Positions 18,686 through 26,947 are shown, numbered from the stretch's first letter. The stretch is DNA of 64,000 bases from Flavobacterium urocaniciphilum (GCF_900110615.1 NZ_FOEI01000001.1:124001-188000), one strand, 5' to 3'. Program-made: numbers and translations. The notes: generated by a model from the sequence alone, not told the origin.

Positions 18686-18775
18686 TTATAACACAGAGAT
18701 TCACAAAGTTAACGCAAAGTCACACAGAAAATCTTTGCGAATCTCTGTGAAACTCTGAGAATCTTTGTGTAACAA
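18686..18775. repeat. CACAGAG/ACTCTGTG-type intergenic palindrome, copy 2
   Basis: CACAGAGATTCACAAAG (18702-18718) pairs with CTTTGCGAATCTCTGTG (18733-18749) with one mismatch, and a partial third unit CTCTGAGAATCTTTGTG follows. It fills the whole gap from the TPR gene stop to the menC ATG, just as copy 1 (6317-6422) fills the hisS-MATE gap. Confidence 0.8.
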
Positions 18776-19816
18776 ATGAAAGCGACCTACAAAAAATACA
18801 TCCTAAATTTTAAACAACCAAGTGGTACTTCTCGCGGAATATTAACCGAGAAAGAAACTTGGTTTTTACTTTTAGAAGAAAATGGTAAAATTGGAGTAGG
18901 TGAGTGTGGTTTGTTGCGAGGATTATCTATTGATGACCGTCCTGATTACGAAGAAAAACTACAATGGGTTTGCCAAAATATTCATTTAGGAAAAGATAAG
19001 TTGTGGTATGAATTAATCGAATTTCCTTCCATTCAATTTGGCGTAGAAATGGCTTTTTTGTCACTACAAGCTACTAGTCAGTTTGAATTATTTCCTTCAG
19101 AATTTACTAAAGGAAACGATGCGATTACGATTAATGGTTTGGTTTGGATGGGCGATGAAGCTTTTATGAAACAACAAATTGAAGAGAAATTAGCTACAGG
19201 TTTTACGTGTATCAAACTTAAAATTGGCGCTATTGACTTTCAACAAGAATTGGATTTGTTGGCTTTTATCCGAAAACATTTTGACGCCGATACAATTGAA
19301 ATCCGTGTAGATGCTAATGGTGCTTTTTCGCCTGATGAAGCTTTAGAAAAACTGCAATTACTTTCTCAATATCAATTGCATAGTATTGAACAGCCAATAA
19401 AAGCAGGGCAATTTGGCGCCATGCAACAACTTTGTCAACAAACGCCATTTCCGATTGCTTTAGATGAAGAATTAATTGGAGTATTTACGTATGAAGACAA
19501 AGTCAGACTTTTAGATACCATACAACCACAATATATTATTTTGAAACCAAGTTTTATTGGCGGAATAAAAGGTAGCTTAGAATGGATTGAAATCGCCGAA
19601 AAACGTAACATTGGTTGGTGGATGACTTCCGCTTTAGAAAGCAATGTTGGTTTAAATGCGATTGCTCAATTTACCTATACACTTAACAATCCAATGCCAC
19701 AAGGATTAGGAACAGGTGGATTGTATACGAATAATTTCGATTGTCCGTTAGAGATTCAAAATGGGAAGTTGGTTTATAATTCGAAACGAAATTGGGAAAT
19801 TAAAAATCTGCAATAA
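18776..19816 (+). CDS. menC: o-Succinylbenzoate synthase MenC
   Basis: 346 residues of the enolase superfamily. The catalytic KxK is K147-L-K149 (CIKLKIG), the metal ligands are D179 (RVDANG), E205 (IEQP) and D230 (LDEEL), and the second base is K257 (ILKPS). It dehydrates SHCHC to o-succinylbenzoate in menaquinone synthesis. Related epimerases share this fold, but menB and menA close by favour MenC. Its last 17 bases overlap the end of the convergent VOC gene. No menE, menD or menF is in the window. Confidence 0.9.
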   Translation: MKATYKKYILNFKQPSGTSRGILTEKETWFLLLEENGKIGVGECGLLRGLSIDDRPDYEEKLQWVCQNIHLGKDKLWYELIEFPSIQFGVEMAFLSLQATSQFELFPSEFTKGNDAITINGLVWMGDEAFMKQQIEEKLATGFTCIKLKIGAIDFQQELDLLAFIRKHFDADTIEIRVDANGAFSPDEALEKLQLLSQYQLHSIEQPIKAGQFGAMQQLCQQTPFPIALDEELIGVFTYEDKVRLLDTIQPQYIILKPSFIGGIKGSLEWIEIAEKRNIGWWMTSALESNVGLNAIAQFTYTLNNPMPQGLGTGGLYTNNFDCPLEIQNGKLVYNSKRNWEIKNLQ

Positions 19817-20267
19817 TAATTTTTTTCATTCCCATCATATTTTTGAAAGCGCCAGGTTTTTTGGTCAATTCTTCCCAATTTTCAGGACATACTTGCCAAC
19901 TCAAACCGTATTTATCTTTTAGCCAACCGCAAACACTTTCTTCGCCACCATTTGTGGTAAGTGCAGTCCAATAATAGTCAATTTCAGTTTGGTCTTTACA
20001 TGGAATCATAAAGGAAACTGATTCATTAAATTTGAATAAAGGCCCGGCATTAATTCCTATAAATTGCATACCTAATATTTCAAATTCAACAGTAAGTACT
20101 TTACCTGCAAAATCTTTTTGAAAATCGGCTAAGCCTTCTGCTTCCGTTTTTGGATAATAGGTTGTATTCAGTATTTTTCCATCTTTAAAAATTGATAAAT
20201 AATACTCTGCGGCTTCTTTGGCGTTGCCATCAAACCATAAGTTCGGAATTATTTTGTTGGAATTCAT
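19800..20267 (-). CDS. VOC family protein, PhnB / 3-demethylubiquinone-methyltransferase-like
   Basis: 155 residues. Starts KIIPNLWFDGNAKEAAEYYLSIF, the typical opening of the PhnB-like VOC group, with YYW...GGEES...GWLKDKYGLSWQVCP in the second half. Despite the family name, no methyltransferase activity is established for such proteins; they are single-module VOC proteins that probably dimerise. Function unknown. The 3' end overlaps menC by 17 bases. Confidence 0.88.
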   Translation of the reverse strand: MNSNKIIPNLWFDGNAKEAAEYYLSIFKDGKILNTTYYPKTEAEGLADFQKDFAGKVLTVEFEILGMQFIGINAGPLFKFNESVSFMIPCKDQTEIDYYWTALTTNGGEESVCGWLKDKYGLSWQVCPENWEELTKKPGAFKNMMGMKKIIIADF

Positions 20268-20302
20268 GATTAATATTTTTGTACTATAAAATTACTGATT
20301 TT

Positions 20303-20336
20303 AATAAAAAAAAGCGACCAATTGGTCGCTTTTCTT
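20303..20336 (-). terminator. Rho-independent terminator after barrel-protein gene
   Basis: AAGCGACC AATT GGTCGCTT is a perfect 20-base palindrome; read on the minus strand it is followed by a long T-run (TTTTTTTATTAA). It lies 27 bases after the stop of the 20363-20980 gene and before the VOC gene. Confidence 0.85.
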
Positions 20337-20362
20337 AAATCTATATTTGTAAATTATTTAGA

Positions 20363-20980
20363 TTAATCTCTAAAGGTATATCCCACACTTAGAGTTAACC
20401 AATTTTTTTTCCAATTATTATCTCTAAAAATATCTTCTTTGTTGATGCTTGTTAAACCTAAGTTGTATTTTAAATTGAAATCGATATTGTCTGAAATAAT
20501 ATATCCAACACCTAAAAATGCACTTACATCAAGAAAAGTGAAGTTTTCATTGAAAGCCATTTGATTATCAAAAGAATCATAATATTCATCTCTTCTTTGT
20601 GGATATTTTCCAAATAAGTTTGTTCCAAACTCTCCACCACCAAAAAATTGGTAATTTTCTTTAAGACGATAATGTAAACTTAAAGGGAAATTGATAGAAT
20701 GGATGATTAATGGAGTATCGAATCCATCCACTTCTGCACCTATATTATTATATGAAAGTCCTGAACGAAATGAAAATTGATCGTCAATTGGGAAAAATTG
20801 ATAAAATCCGAAATAAAATCCTGTTTTACCTGATGAATTCTCTAATCCTGAAATATTTGAATAAATTCCTCCAGCTTCGATACTTGCATAGCAGTCTAAA
20901 CAAAAATCACCATAAAAAAATTGAGCTTTACTTAACGAAGACGTTAATAATAATAAAAATAAAAAGATTTGTTTTTTCAT
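20363..20980 (-). CDS. Outer-membrane beta-barrel protein, porin-like
   Basis: 205 residues with signal peptide MKKQIFLFLLLLTSSLSKAQ. The mature chain has alternating barrel strands (GFYFGFYQFFP, FSFRSGLSYNNIG, LSLHYRLKENYQFFGGGEFG, ...) and ends WLTLSVGYTFRD. A Cys pair (FCLDC) lies just after the signal. Similar in kind to the 14673 barrel protein but not an obvious close paralog. A TATGTTTG element lies 29-36 bases upstream. Confidence 0.75.
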   Translation of the reverse strand: MKKQIFLFLLLLTSSLSKAQFFYGDFCLDCYASIEAGGIYSNISGLENSSGKTGFYFGFYQFFPIDDQFSFRSGLSYNNIGAEVDGFDTPLIIHSINFPLSLHYRLKENYQFFGGGEFGTNLFGKYPQRRDEYYDSFDNQMAFNENFTFLDVSAFLGVGYIISDNIDFNLKYNLGLTSINKEDIFRDNNWKKNWLTLSVGYTFRD

Positions 20981-21008
20981 TTGTAAGGTTTTGAATGTGT
21001 TGATAGGA

Positions 21009-21016
21009 CAAACATA
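21009..21016 (-). promoter_or_regulatory. Possible -7 element for the barrel-protein gene
   Basis: Reads TATGTTTG on the minus strand, matching TAnnTTTG, 28 bases before the ATG at 20980. A second full match, TATATTTG, lies at 21067-21060. Neither has a clear -33 TTG. Confidence 0.35.
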
Positions 21017-21142
21017 AAAAGTTAAAACTAATTAATAAGTTTGCTTATAAAATTTGCGGCAAATATATGAAAATCTATATTTTATATGTAAGTAAATTTG
21101 GATGTTTTTTTAAAATAAAATAAAAATTGTGCTAAAGTCAAA

Positions 21143-21171
21143 ATAAAAAAAGCGACTAAATTAGCCGCTTT
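21143..21171 (-). terminator. Rho-independent terminator after SRPBCC gene
   Basis: On the minus strand AAGCGGCTAA and TTAGTCGCTT form a 10-bp stem with one G-T pair, followed by TTTTTATTTT. It lies about 40 bases after the stop of the 21211-21603 gene. Confidence 0.8.
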
Positions 21172-21210
21172 ATGAAAACTTTTCCGAAACTTTGGAACGT
21201 AAATCGGAAA

Positions 21211-21603
21211 TTACAATTTATTCATATTTGTAGATAATGTTTCAATAAATTTTCCAATCGGACCTTTAACCATCATCGCCATCATTGGATTGAAATCTCC
21301 TTCGAAAAATAATTGAACCGCACTTGAAGAATCAGATACAGCATCAATGTTAGCCGTTAAAGTAAAAGGTAATTTACTAGATGCCGCACCTAAAACTACT
21401 TTTGAGTTTGGAGTAGCTTCTTTTTTAACTAATTTAATTTCTGGCATTCCTTTTAAACCAAATTCGAAGCAATTTTCATCAATAACCTCAAATTTAGCAA
21501 TGTTTTCAGGCATTAATTTTTCAAAGTTTTTGATATCTGTTAATGCATTAAAAATATATTCAGCTGATTTTTCAACGTTTGTTTTTGGACTTTCTAAATT
21601 CAT
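21211..21603 (-). CDS. SRPBCC family protein
   Basis: 130 residues. N-terminal ESPKTNVEKSAEYIFNALTDIKNFEKLMPENI and a long C-terminal helix MMAMMVKGPIGKFIETLSTNMNKL give the START/Bet v1-type helix-grip outline. It would hold a hydrophobic ligand or partner; no catalytic residue is evident. Three adjacent Met in the last helix are unusual but not diagnostic. It follows ruvX by 68 bases on the same strand and is closed by a terminator. Confidence 0.75.
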   Translation of the reverse strand: MNLESPKTNVEKSAEYIFNALTDIKNFEKLMPENIAKFEVIDENCFEFGLKGMPEIKLVKKEATPNSKVVLGAASSKLPFTLTANIDAVSDSSSAVQLFFEGDFNPMMAMMVKGPIGKFIETLSTNMNKL

Positions 21604-21637
21604 TATGTTTTTTGTTTTTGTTTTAAAGTTTAGATCT

Positions 21638-21657
21638 CGTAAATCGTAAATCGTAAT
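21638..21657. repeat. CGTAAAT tandem fragment
   Basis: CGTAAATCGTAAATCGTAAT in the ruvX-SRPBCC gap. It is the reverse complement of the ATTTACG tandem at 46513-46533, and single units recur near 7811. A low-copy tandem-type dispersed repeat. Confidence 0.5.
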
Positions 21658-21671
21658 TTCAAAATTACTAT

Positions 21672-22085
21672 TTATTTCTTGTAATTCAAATAATCTTGAA
21701 GTAGAATTGTTGCAGCAATTTCGTCAATTAAACCCTTGTTTTGACGTTGTTTCTTTTTTAAACCGCTATCAATCATGGTTTGAAATGCCATTTTAGAAGT
21801 AAATCGTTCATCAATTCGTTCCATGATCATTGTTGGAAATTCTTTTTGAAATTGAACAATAAATTGCTCAATAATAGCAGCACTTTCACTTGGTAAACCA
21901 TTCATTTGTTTTGGTTCACCAATAATGACTTTCTCTACATTTTCTTTCGAAAAATATGTTTTTAAAAAAGGAATTAATTCAGCAGATGGAATAGTTGTTA
22001 ATCCACTTGCAATAATCTGAAAATCGTCAGTAACTGCAATACCTGTTCTCTTAATTCCGTAATCTATAGATAAAATTCGTGCCAT
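21672..22085 (-). CDS. ruvX: Putative pre-16S rRNA nuclease RuvX/YqgF
   Basis: 137 residues. RILSIDYGIKRTGIAVTDD at the start gives the first RNase H-fold Asp (D7), IGEPKQMNGLPSESA the second acidic cluster, and DERFTSKMA with LIDEIAATILLQDYL the last Asp/Glu pair. The family matures the 5' end of 16S rRNA in bacteria and was earlier taken as a Holliday-junction resolvase. In related genomes I recall it directly beside def; here about 10 kb separate them. Confidence 0.92.
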   Translation of the reverse strand: MARILSIDYGIKRTGIAVTDDFQIIASGLTTIPSAELIPFLKTYFSKENVEKVIIGEPKQMNGLPSESAAIIEQFIVQFQKEFPTMIMERIDERFTSKMAFQTMIDSGLKKKQRQNKGLIDEIAATILLQDYLNYKK

Positions 22086-22169
22086 TATTAAATTTCTTGA
22101 CTACAAAAGTACACAAATACAATGCCTTTTTTATACTTTAGTAAAACTTTAATCAAACCAGCTACACTT

Positions 22170-22613
22170 ATGAGAAAGTTGTTTTTAATTTTACTTTTTG
22201 GAATTACATTAATTTCCTGTGAAAAAAAATATATTTATAGGGAATTTGAAAATGAAATTAGTGCACAACGTTGGACAGAAAACGACATTAAAAAGCACGA
22301 ATTTGAAATCTTAGAAGAGGATAAGTATTACAATGTGTTCATTGAAATTAGTCATGTTAGAGGAACTGAAATGGATGAGTTTCCTGTAAGTTTTGAAGTT
22401 AAAAAACCAGATGGCACAATTGAAAAAGGGGATGTAATGGTTAATTTTAAAAATACAGATTGTCTAGGTGATGTTTGCGATGTGAAGTTTTTAGTGAAAG
22501 AAAAGGTAAAACTTAAAAAAGGAAAGTATAAAGTACAATTTTCACCAAAATCAAAATTTGGTTTTGTTCCTAATATCATAGGAGTTGGATTAAGTGTTGA
22601 AAGAGCCGAATAA
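22170..22613 (+). CDS. Lipoprotein, weakly GldH-like
   Basis: 147 residues from ATG 22170, which begins a clean SPII signal MRKLFLILLFGITLISCEKK (Cys 17); an in-frame ATG 48 bases upstream gives a less plausible N-terminus. The mature part (RWTENDIKKHEFEI, YYNVFIEISHVRG, FPVSFEVKKPDGTIEKGDV, GKYKVQF, IIGVGLSVE) follows the strand pattern and PDG turn of the gliding lipoprotein GldH, but the family's typical central Gly-Trp-Gly segment is replaced by a Cys pair (DCLGDVCDV). A true GldH or a divergent paralog cannot be told apart here. Confidence 0.6.
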   Translation: MRKLFLILLFGITLISCEKKYIYREFENEISAQRWTENDIKKHEFEILEEDKYYNVFIEISHVRGTEMDEFPVSFEVKKPDGTIEKGDVMVNFKNTDCLGDVCDVKFLVKEKVKLKKGKYKVQFSPKSKFGFVPNIIGVGLSVERAE

Positions 22614-22655
22614 AAAAAAACTCATCTCGTGTTAAAATGAGATGAGTTTTTTTAA
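22614..22655. terminator. Bidirectional rho-independent terminator
   Basis: AAAACTCATCTC and GAGATGAGTTTT form a perfect 12-bp stem with a 10-base loop, A-rich on the left and T-rich on the right. It sits between the convergent lipoprotein gene and the cyclophilin-FKBP operon and ends both. Confidence 0.92.
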
Positions 22656-22670
22656 ATATTAACTTATTGT

Positions 22671-23903
22671 TTATTTTCCAGTTCCGTTTCCTGTATTAGT
22701 TTGAGCTGGTAAACTATCTAAAATTTCTACTTCAAAAATAATGTTGCTATTTGGTGGTATTACATTTCCTGCACCTCTTGCACCATATCCTAAATTAGCT
22801 GGAATAAAGAAAATAGCTTTATCATTTAAGTTCATTTTGTTAATTCCTTCTAAGAAACCTGGGATTAAACCATCTTTTTTACCATATTGAAAAGGAAAAG
22901 GTTGGTAACCGTTTTGGTTAGCTCTATTTTGATCAAATTTTCCGTATGCTTTAACAATAGTTTCATAGCTACTGTCAAATAAGCTACCATCTTCTAAGTA
23001 ACCCGCATAGTGAACATAAATGTCTTTTCCTTCTGTTGGTTTAACACCAGAACCTTTTTTCAAGATGCTGTATTGTAAACCACTTTCTGTTTTTGTTGTT
23101 TTTGCTTTTAAAGCAGCAAATTCAGCTACTTTAGCAGCCATTACAGCTCCAAATTTTTCTTTATATTCTTTGTCAGCTTGAGCTTTTGCTTCAGCTTCTT
23201 TTTGTTTTCTTTCAGCCTCTACTTTTGCAGCTGCTTCAGCTTTTAATCTTGCATCTTCTGCGTCTTTTTTATCTAATTCTGGTTTGATTTTCATGTAATC
23301 TGAAAATACTTGAATTGGATTAAACGCTTTTGCCATTTTTCCAACTCTTAAGATAGTAACTTTTTCAATTACGTCATCTTGTACAATTGCATCAACCACT
23401 TTTTGTCCTTCCACTACATGTCCGAAAATACTATGTTTATTGTCTAACCATGGAGTATCTTTATGTGTGATGAAAAATTGAGAACCATTAGTTTTTGGTC
23501 CAGAATTCGCCATAGATAAAATACCTGCTTTATCATGTTTTAGGCTTGGGTGAAATTCATCTTTAAATGCATAACCAGGATCTCCAGAACCATTTCCTAA
23601 CGGACAACCACCTTGAATCATGAAATTTGGAATTACACGGTGAAATTTTAAACCATTATAATATGGTTTTCCTTTTCTGTCGTTCGTTACAAAAGTATTT
23701 GTTCCTTCAGCTAAAGTGATAAAGTTAGCTACAGTTAAAGGTGCTTTTTCAAATTCTAATTGTAAAGCAATTTTACCTTTAGAAGTTAAAATTTCTGCAT
23801 AAATACCAGGTACTTTATTGTACGGTAATGCTTTTTTTTCTGCCTTTTTAGTTTGTGCAACTACTGAAGTCACACAGAATAATAATAAAAGTAGTTTTTT
23901 CAT
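22671..23903 (-). CDS. Cyclophilin-FKBP fusion peptidyl-prolyl isomerase, secreted
   Basis: 410 residues. Signal peptide MKKLLLLLFCVTSVVAQ. Residues ~35-195 are a cyclophilin with FHRVIPNFMIQGG, NGSQFFIT and WLDNKHSIFG (active-site Arg, Gln and Trp present). Residues ~205-265 are an Ala/Lys/Glu-rich helix, likely coiled coil or rod. Residues ~275-400 are an FKBP domain (VHYAGYLEDGSLFDSSY, LIPGFLEGINKM, LGYGARGAGNVIPPN). Two unrelated isomerase folds are thus joined in one periplasmic chain. It is the last gene before the terminator and a tandem paralog of the next gene upstream. Confidence 0.93.
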   Translation of the reverse strand: MKKLLLLLFCVTSVVAQTKKAEKKALPYNKVPGIYAEILTSKGKIALQLEFEKAPLTVANFITLAEGTNTFVTNDRKGKPYYNGLKFHRVIPNFMIQGGCPLGNGSGDPGYAFKDEFHPSLKHDKAGILSMANSGPKTNGSQFFITHKDTPWLDNKHSIFGHVVEGQKVVDAIVQDDVIEKVTILRVGKMAKAFNPIQVFSDYMKIKPELDKKDAEDARLKAEAAAKVEAERKQKEAEAKAQADKEYKEKFGAVMAAKVAEFAALKAKTTKTESGLQYSILKKGSGVKPTEGKDIYVHYAGYLEDGSLFDSSYETIVKAYGKFDQNRANQNGYQPFPFQYGKKDGLIPGFLEGINKMNLNDKAIFFIPANLGYGARGAGNVIPPNSNIIFEVEILDSLPAQTNTGNGTGK

Positions 23904-23914
23904 TTAATGTAATT

Positions 23915-24991
23915 TTATTGTTTTTCTAATAGTTCGATTTCAAAATATAAATCTGTGTTTGGTGGAATTACTCTGTCGCCTTGTTCTCCATAACCTAAAT
24001 GACTAGGGATACAAACAGCAATTTTATCACCAAAATTTATTTTTTCTATTCCTTCAATAAATCCAGCTATTAAACCTGTTTTCGCTCCATAAGTAAATGG
24101 AAAAGGTGCATAACCATTTGCTTGTTTTCTTGCTGGATCTAATGTTCCGTTTGTTGTTGCCACATTTTCATAGCTCGTGTCAAAAAGTGTACCATCTTCA
24201 AAATAACCAGCATAATGAATGAATACTTCTTTACCAACTATTGGTTTTTTACCAGAACCTTTATGTGTGATTTTGTACGTTAAACCAGATTTAGTTTTGG
24301 TTCCTGTGGTTTTAATATTTTCAATAAATTTCGCTTTTTCAGCTTTAATACCTTGTAATGCCGCTTGTAATTCGGCTTGTTTTTCAAAATATTCTTTAAA
24401 TACTTTTACAGCATCAAACTTTTTAGCCTCTTGACCGATTCTTACAATTTTAACCGTATTAATTATATCACCAACTTCAATTGTATTGATGATGTCTAAT
24501 CCATCTACTACTTCACCAAAAACTGAATGTTTTCCGTCTAAAAAACTTGTTTCATCTGAAGTGATAAAAAATTGAGAACCATTTGTATTCGGACCAGAAT
24601 TTGCCATTGACAAAATACCCGCTTTTCCATGATTTAATTCTGGGTGAAATTCATCTTTAAATTTATAACCCGGTCCGCCTTGTCCAGTTCTTGTTGGATC
24701 TCCGGCTTGACACATTGGTGGATTTGATTCTACTCTGTGAAACGTTAATCCATCGTAAAAATGAATTCCTTTGTATTTTGCACTTACGAAATTGTTTTTT
24801 CCTTCCGCTAATGTTACAAAATTTGCTACAGTAAAAGGAACTTTTTCAAATTCTAATTTAATAGTAATATCTCCTTTAGATGTTTCCATAAAAGCATAAA
24901 GTCCGTTAAGTAATTCACCTTTTTCAACTTTAGAACTGCAAGAACTTAAAAGTGATGTGATAAAAATTAGGGCAATTATTATTCGATTCAT
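23915..24991 (-). CDS. Cyclophilin-FKBP fusion isomerase, lipoprotein paralog
   Basis: 358 residues. SPII signal ending LLSSCSS (Cys 18). The cyclophilin part keeps FHRV, NGSQFFIT and LDGKHSVFG, but the FMIQGG stretch reads NPPMCQAGDP, so the active site is altered; the Trp before LDGKH is Phe. The middle linker is short (~40 residues) where the neighbour has a long charged rod. The C-terminal FKBP domain is complete (IHYAGYFEDGTLFDTSY, LIAGFIEGIEKI, LGYGEQGDRVIPPN). It ends 12 bases before its paralog and follows gldI by 6 bases. Confidence 0.92.
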   Translation of the reverse strand: MNRIIIALIFITSLLSSCSSKVEKGELLNGLYAFMETSKGDITIKLEFEKVPFTVANFVTLAEGKNNFVSAKYKGIHFYDGLTFHRVESNPPMCQAGDPTRTGQGGPGYKFKDEFHPELNHGKAGILSMANSGPNTNGSQFFITSDETSFLDGKHSVFGEVVDGLDIINTIEVGDIINTVKIVRIGQEAKKFDAVKVFKEYFEKQAELQAALQGIKAEKAKFIENIKTTGTKTKSGLTYKITHKGSGKKPIVGKEVFIHYAGYFEDGTLFDTSYENVATTNGTLDPARKQANGYAPFPFTYGAKTGLIAGFIEGIEKINFGDKIAVCIPSHLGYGEQGDRVIPPNTDLYFEIELLEKQ

Positions 24992-24997
24992 TTTATA

Positions 24998-25543
24998 TTA
25001 TTTGGTTTCTTTTTTAATATCATTTAAAGTTACAGTACAAATTATTGGTTGATTGGTTCCGATTTTTTTATCATCACCATGGTAACCATAAGCAGATTGT
25101 GAAGGGAATATAAATTTAACTATATCACCTTTGTGCATTAATTTAATTCCATTTCTTAATCCACCCATAATTTGTTGTTTGTCAACATAATAGTTTTGAG
25201 TTTTTAATTCAGCTTTAGAATAAATAATATTTCCATATAAATCAGTTACTTCGTAATCAAAAGTTACCATATCACCTTTAACTGGTGCCACATTTTCTGA
25301 ACTTTTACTTACATAAGCATACCAAAATCCTTTTTCAGATATATTGTAAATGTTAGCTGTATCTTTTTTTATGATTTTAGTAATGGCTTCTTTTTCTTTT
25401 GCATTCAGTTTTTTATTACGATCAATTGATTCTTTCATGAAAGAACCAGAAGAATGCGAAATTGGTTTACGAGCTTGTTTTTCAGAACAAGAAGCTAAGA
25501 AAGCAGTAAAGCCAATTAGAACTATATATTTGAAGGTTTTCAT
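24998..25543 (-). CDS. gldI: Gliding-associated FKBP-type isomerase lipoprotein GldI
   Basis: 181 residues with lipobox TAFLASCSEK (Cys 19). Residues ~95-175 form one FKBP domain (GDMVTFDYEVTDLYGNIIYS, MGGLRNGIKLMHKGDIVKFIFPSQSAYGYHGD). Length, lipoprotein signal and the N-terminal SFMKESIDRNKKLNAKEKEAI helix fit GldI, which in F. johnsoniae is needed for gliding and is thought to fold envelope parts of that machine. Neighbouring FKBP-cyclophilin fusions support an envelope-folding operon. The start is 10 bases after the nrnA stop. Confidence 0.88.
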   Translation of the reverse strand: MKTFKYIVLIGFTAFLASCSEKQARKPISHSSGSFMKESIDRNKKLNAKEKEAITKIIKKDTANIYNISEKGFWYAYVSKSSENVAPVKGDMVTFDYEVTDLYGNIIYSKAELKTQNYYVDKQQIMGGLRNGIKLMHKGDIVKFIFPSQSAYGYHGDDKKIGTNQPIICTVTLNDIKKETK

Positions 25544-25553
25544 TTTGTAATGA

Positions 25554-26576
25554 TTAATTTTTTTCGATTGCTAAAATAGCAATAAATTTAGTTATTGTTT
25601 CCTCTAAACTGTCAAAAGATTTTCCACCAGCAGCATTTTTATGTCCACCACCATTAAAATGATTTCTTGCGAATTGATTTACATCAAAATCACCCTGAGA
25701 ACGGAATGAAATTTTAATCATATTTTCATCTCTCACTTCAGTGAAAAAAGCAGTAAAATCAATGTCTTTGATCGTTAAACCGTAATTCACAATTCCTTCT
25801 GTATCGCCTTTTTTTACGTTATAAGCGTTTTGTTCTTCTTGTGAAAGTGTGATGTAACTTGTTTTATACTCAGGTAAAACTTTTAAATTCGTTAAAGCTT
25901 TACCTAAAATTTGAAGTTTATTGTAATCGCCATTATCGTATAAGTTGATGTGAATTTGAGAATTATTCACGCCTTTGTCTAATAAATCGGCTACAATTCG
26001 ATGTAATTTTCCAGTTGTTCTTGGAAATCTAAAACTACCTGAATCAGTAGCGATTCCCGTATATAAACAAGTTGCAGCATCTAAATTTATATATTGACCT
26101 AATTCTAATTGATGTACAAACTCGTATACCATTTGACAGGTTGAACTGAATTCAATATCTGAAAAGGTGTATTTAGCAAATCCATCTGGTTTTTCATGAT
26201 GGTCTATCATCACGAAAGTTTTAGATAACGTTTTTAAAGTACTTTCCATTTGTTCACCAGTACGATGAAAAGCATTAAAATCTAAAGTGAAAATTAATTC
26301 AGCATCATTTAATATTTTAATTGCATTTCCAACATTTGAACTTTCGTAAACAATAGTTGCTTCTTTTGTTCCAGGAATCCATTGTAAATAATCTGGAATT
26401 TCATTTGGAACTACAACTGAAATTGTGTGGTTTAATTGTTTTAAAATATGATATAAACCAAGAGTAGATCCCATAGCATCGCCATCTACATTTCTATGTG
26501 GAATAATTGCGATTTTTTTCGGATTCGCTAATAGTTGTTTTAACTCAGAAAGTTGAGTTTCGTTTAAATGTTGCAT
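25554..26576 (-). CDS. nrnA: DHH/DHHA1 phosphoesterase, NrnA-like
   Basis: 340 residues. PHRNVDGDAMGSTLGL near residue 26 is the first metal motif (DxD form), TLDFNAFHRTG the second, and MIDHHEKPDGF the DHH motif; GGGHKNAAGG near the C-terminus is the DHHA1 substrate motif. Such enzymes degrade short oligoribonucleotides and pAp. ATG shares its first base with the crcB stop (TAATG), so the two are coupled. Confidence 0.93.
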   Translation of the reverse strand: MQHLNETQLSELKQLLANPKKIAIIPHRNVDGDAMGSTLGLYHILKQLNHTISVVVPNEIPDYLQWIPGTKEATIVYESSNVGNAIKILNDAELIFTLDFNAFHRTGEQMESTLKTLSKTFVMIDHHEKPDGFAKYTFSDIEFSSTCQMVYEFVHQLELGQYINLDAATCLYTGIATDSGSFRFPRTTGKLHRIVADLLDKGVNNSQIHINLYDNGDYNKLQILGKALTNLKVLPEYKTSYITLSQEEQNAYNVKKGDTEGIVNYGLTIKDIDFTAFFTEVRDENMIKISFRSQGDFDVNQFARNHFNGGGHKNAAGGKSFDSLEETITKFIAILAIEKN

Positions 26577-26947
26577 TAATTAAAAATTTTAATCCCAATG
26601 ATAACAGCTAATAAACCTATTACTAAAGATGAAATAGTATAAAGTATAGCTAAGTTATAATTTTGATTTTGAATGAATTGTATGTTTTCTAAACTAAATG
26701 TTGAAAATGTGGTAAAACCTCCACAAAATCCAGTTATTAATATTAGTTTTAGTGTTTCGTTTTGTAAATTATTTTTCTGAATATATCCGAAAAGTAAGCC
26801 AATTAGCAAACAACCAATAGTATTAGCAATAAATGTAGCCCAAGGAAATTGTGTTGCTTCATTTTTTGAGAAAAAATAACTCAATAAATATCTGGCAACA
26901 CTACCAATTCCGCCGCCAAGTAAAACTAAAAGTATGTTTTTTATCAT
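26576..26947 (-). CDS. crcB: Fluoride channel CrcB/Fluc
   Basis: 123 residues, four transmembrane segments. GGGIGSVARYLLS, FIANTIGCLLIGLLFGY and GFCGGFTTFSTFSLE are the family's signature blocks; the last carries the Phe box and Na+-site region. It exports F- as an inverted dimer. It overlaps the upstream T9SS gene by 4 bases (ATGA) and nrnA by one. No fluoride riboswitch is seen; expression seems tied to the operon. Confidence 0.95.
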   Translation of the reverse strand: MIKNILLVLLGGGIGSVARYLLSYFFSKNEATQFPWATFIANTIGCLLIGLLFGYIQKNNLQNETLKLILITGFCGGFTTFSTFSLENIQFIQNQNYNLAILYTISSLVIGLLAVIIGIKIFN

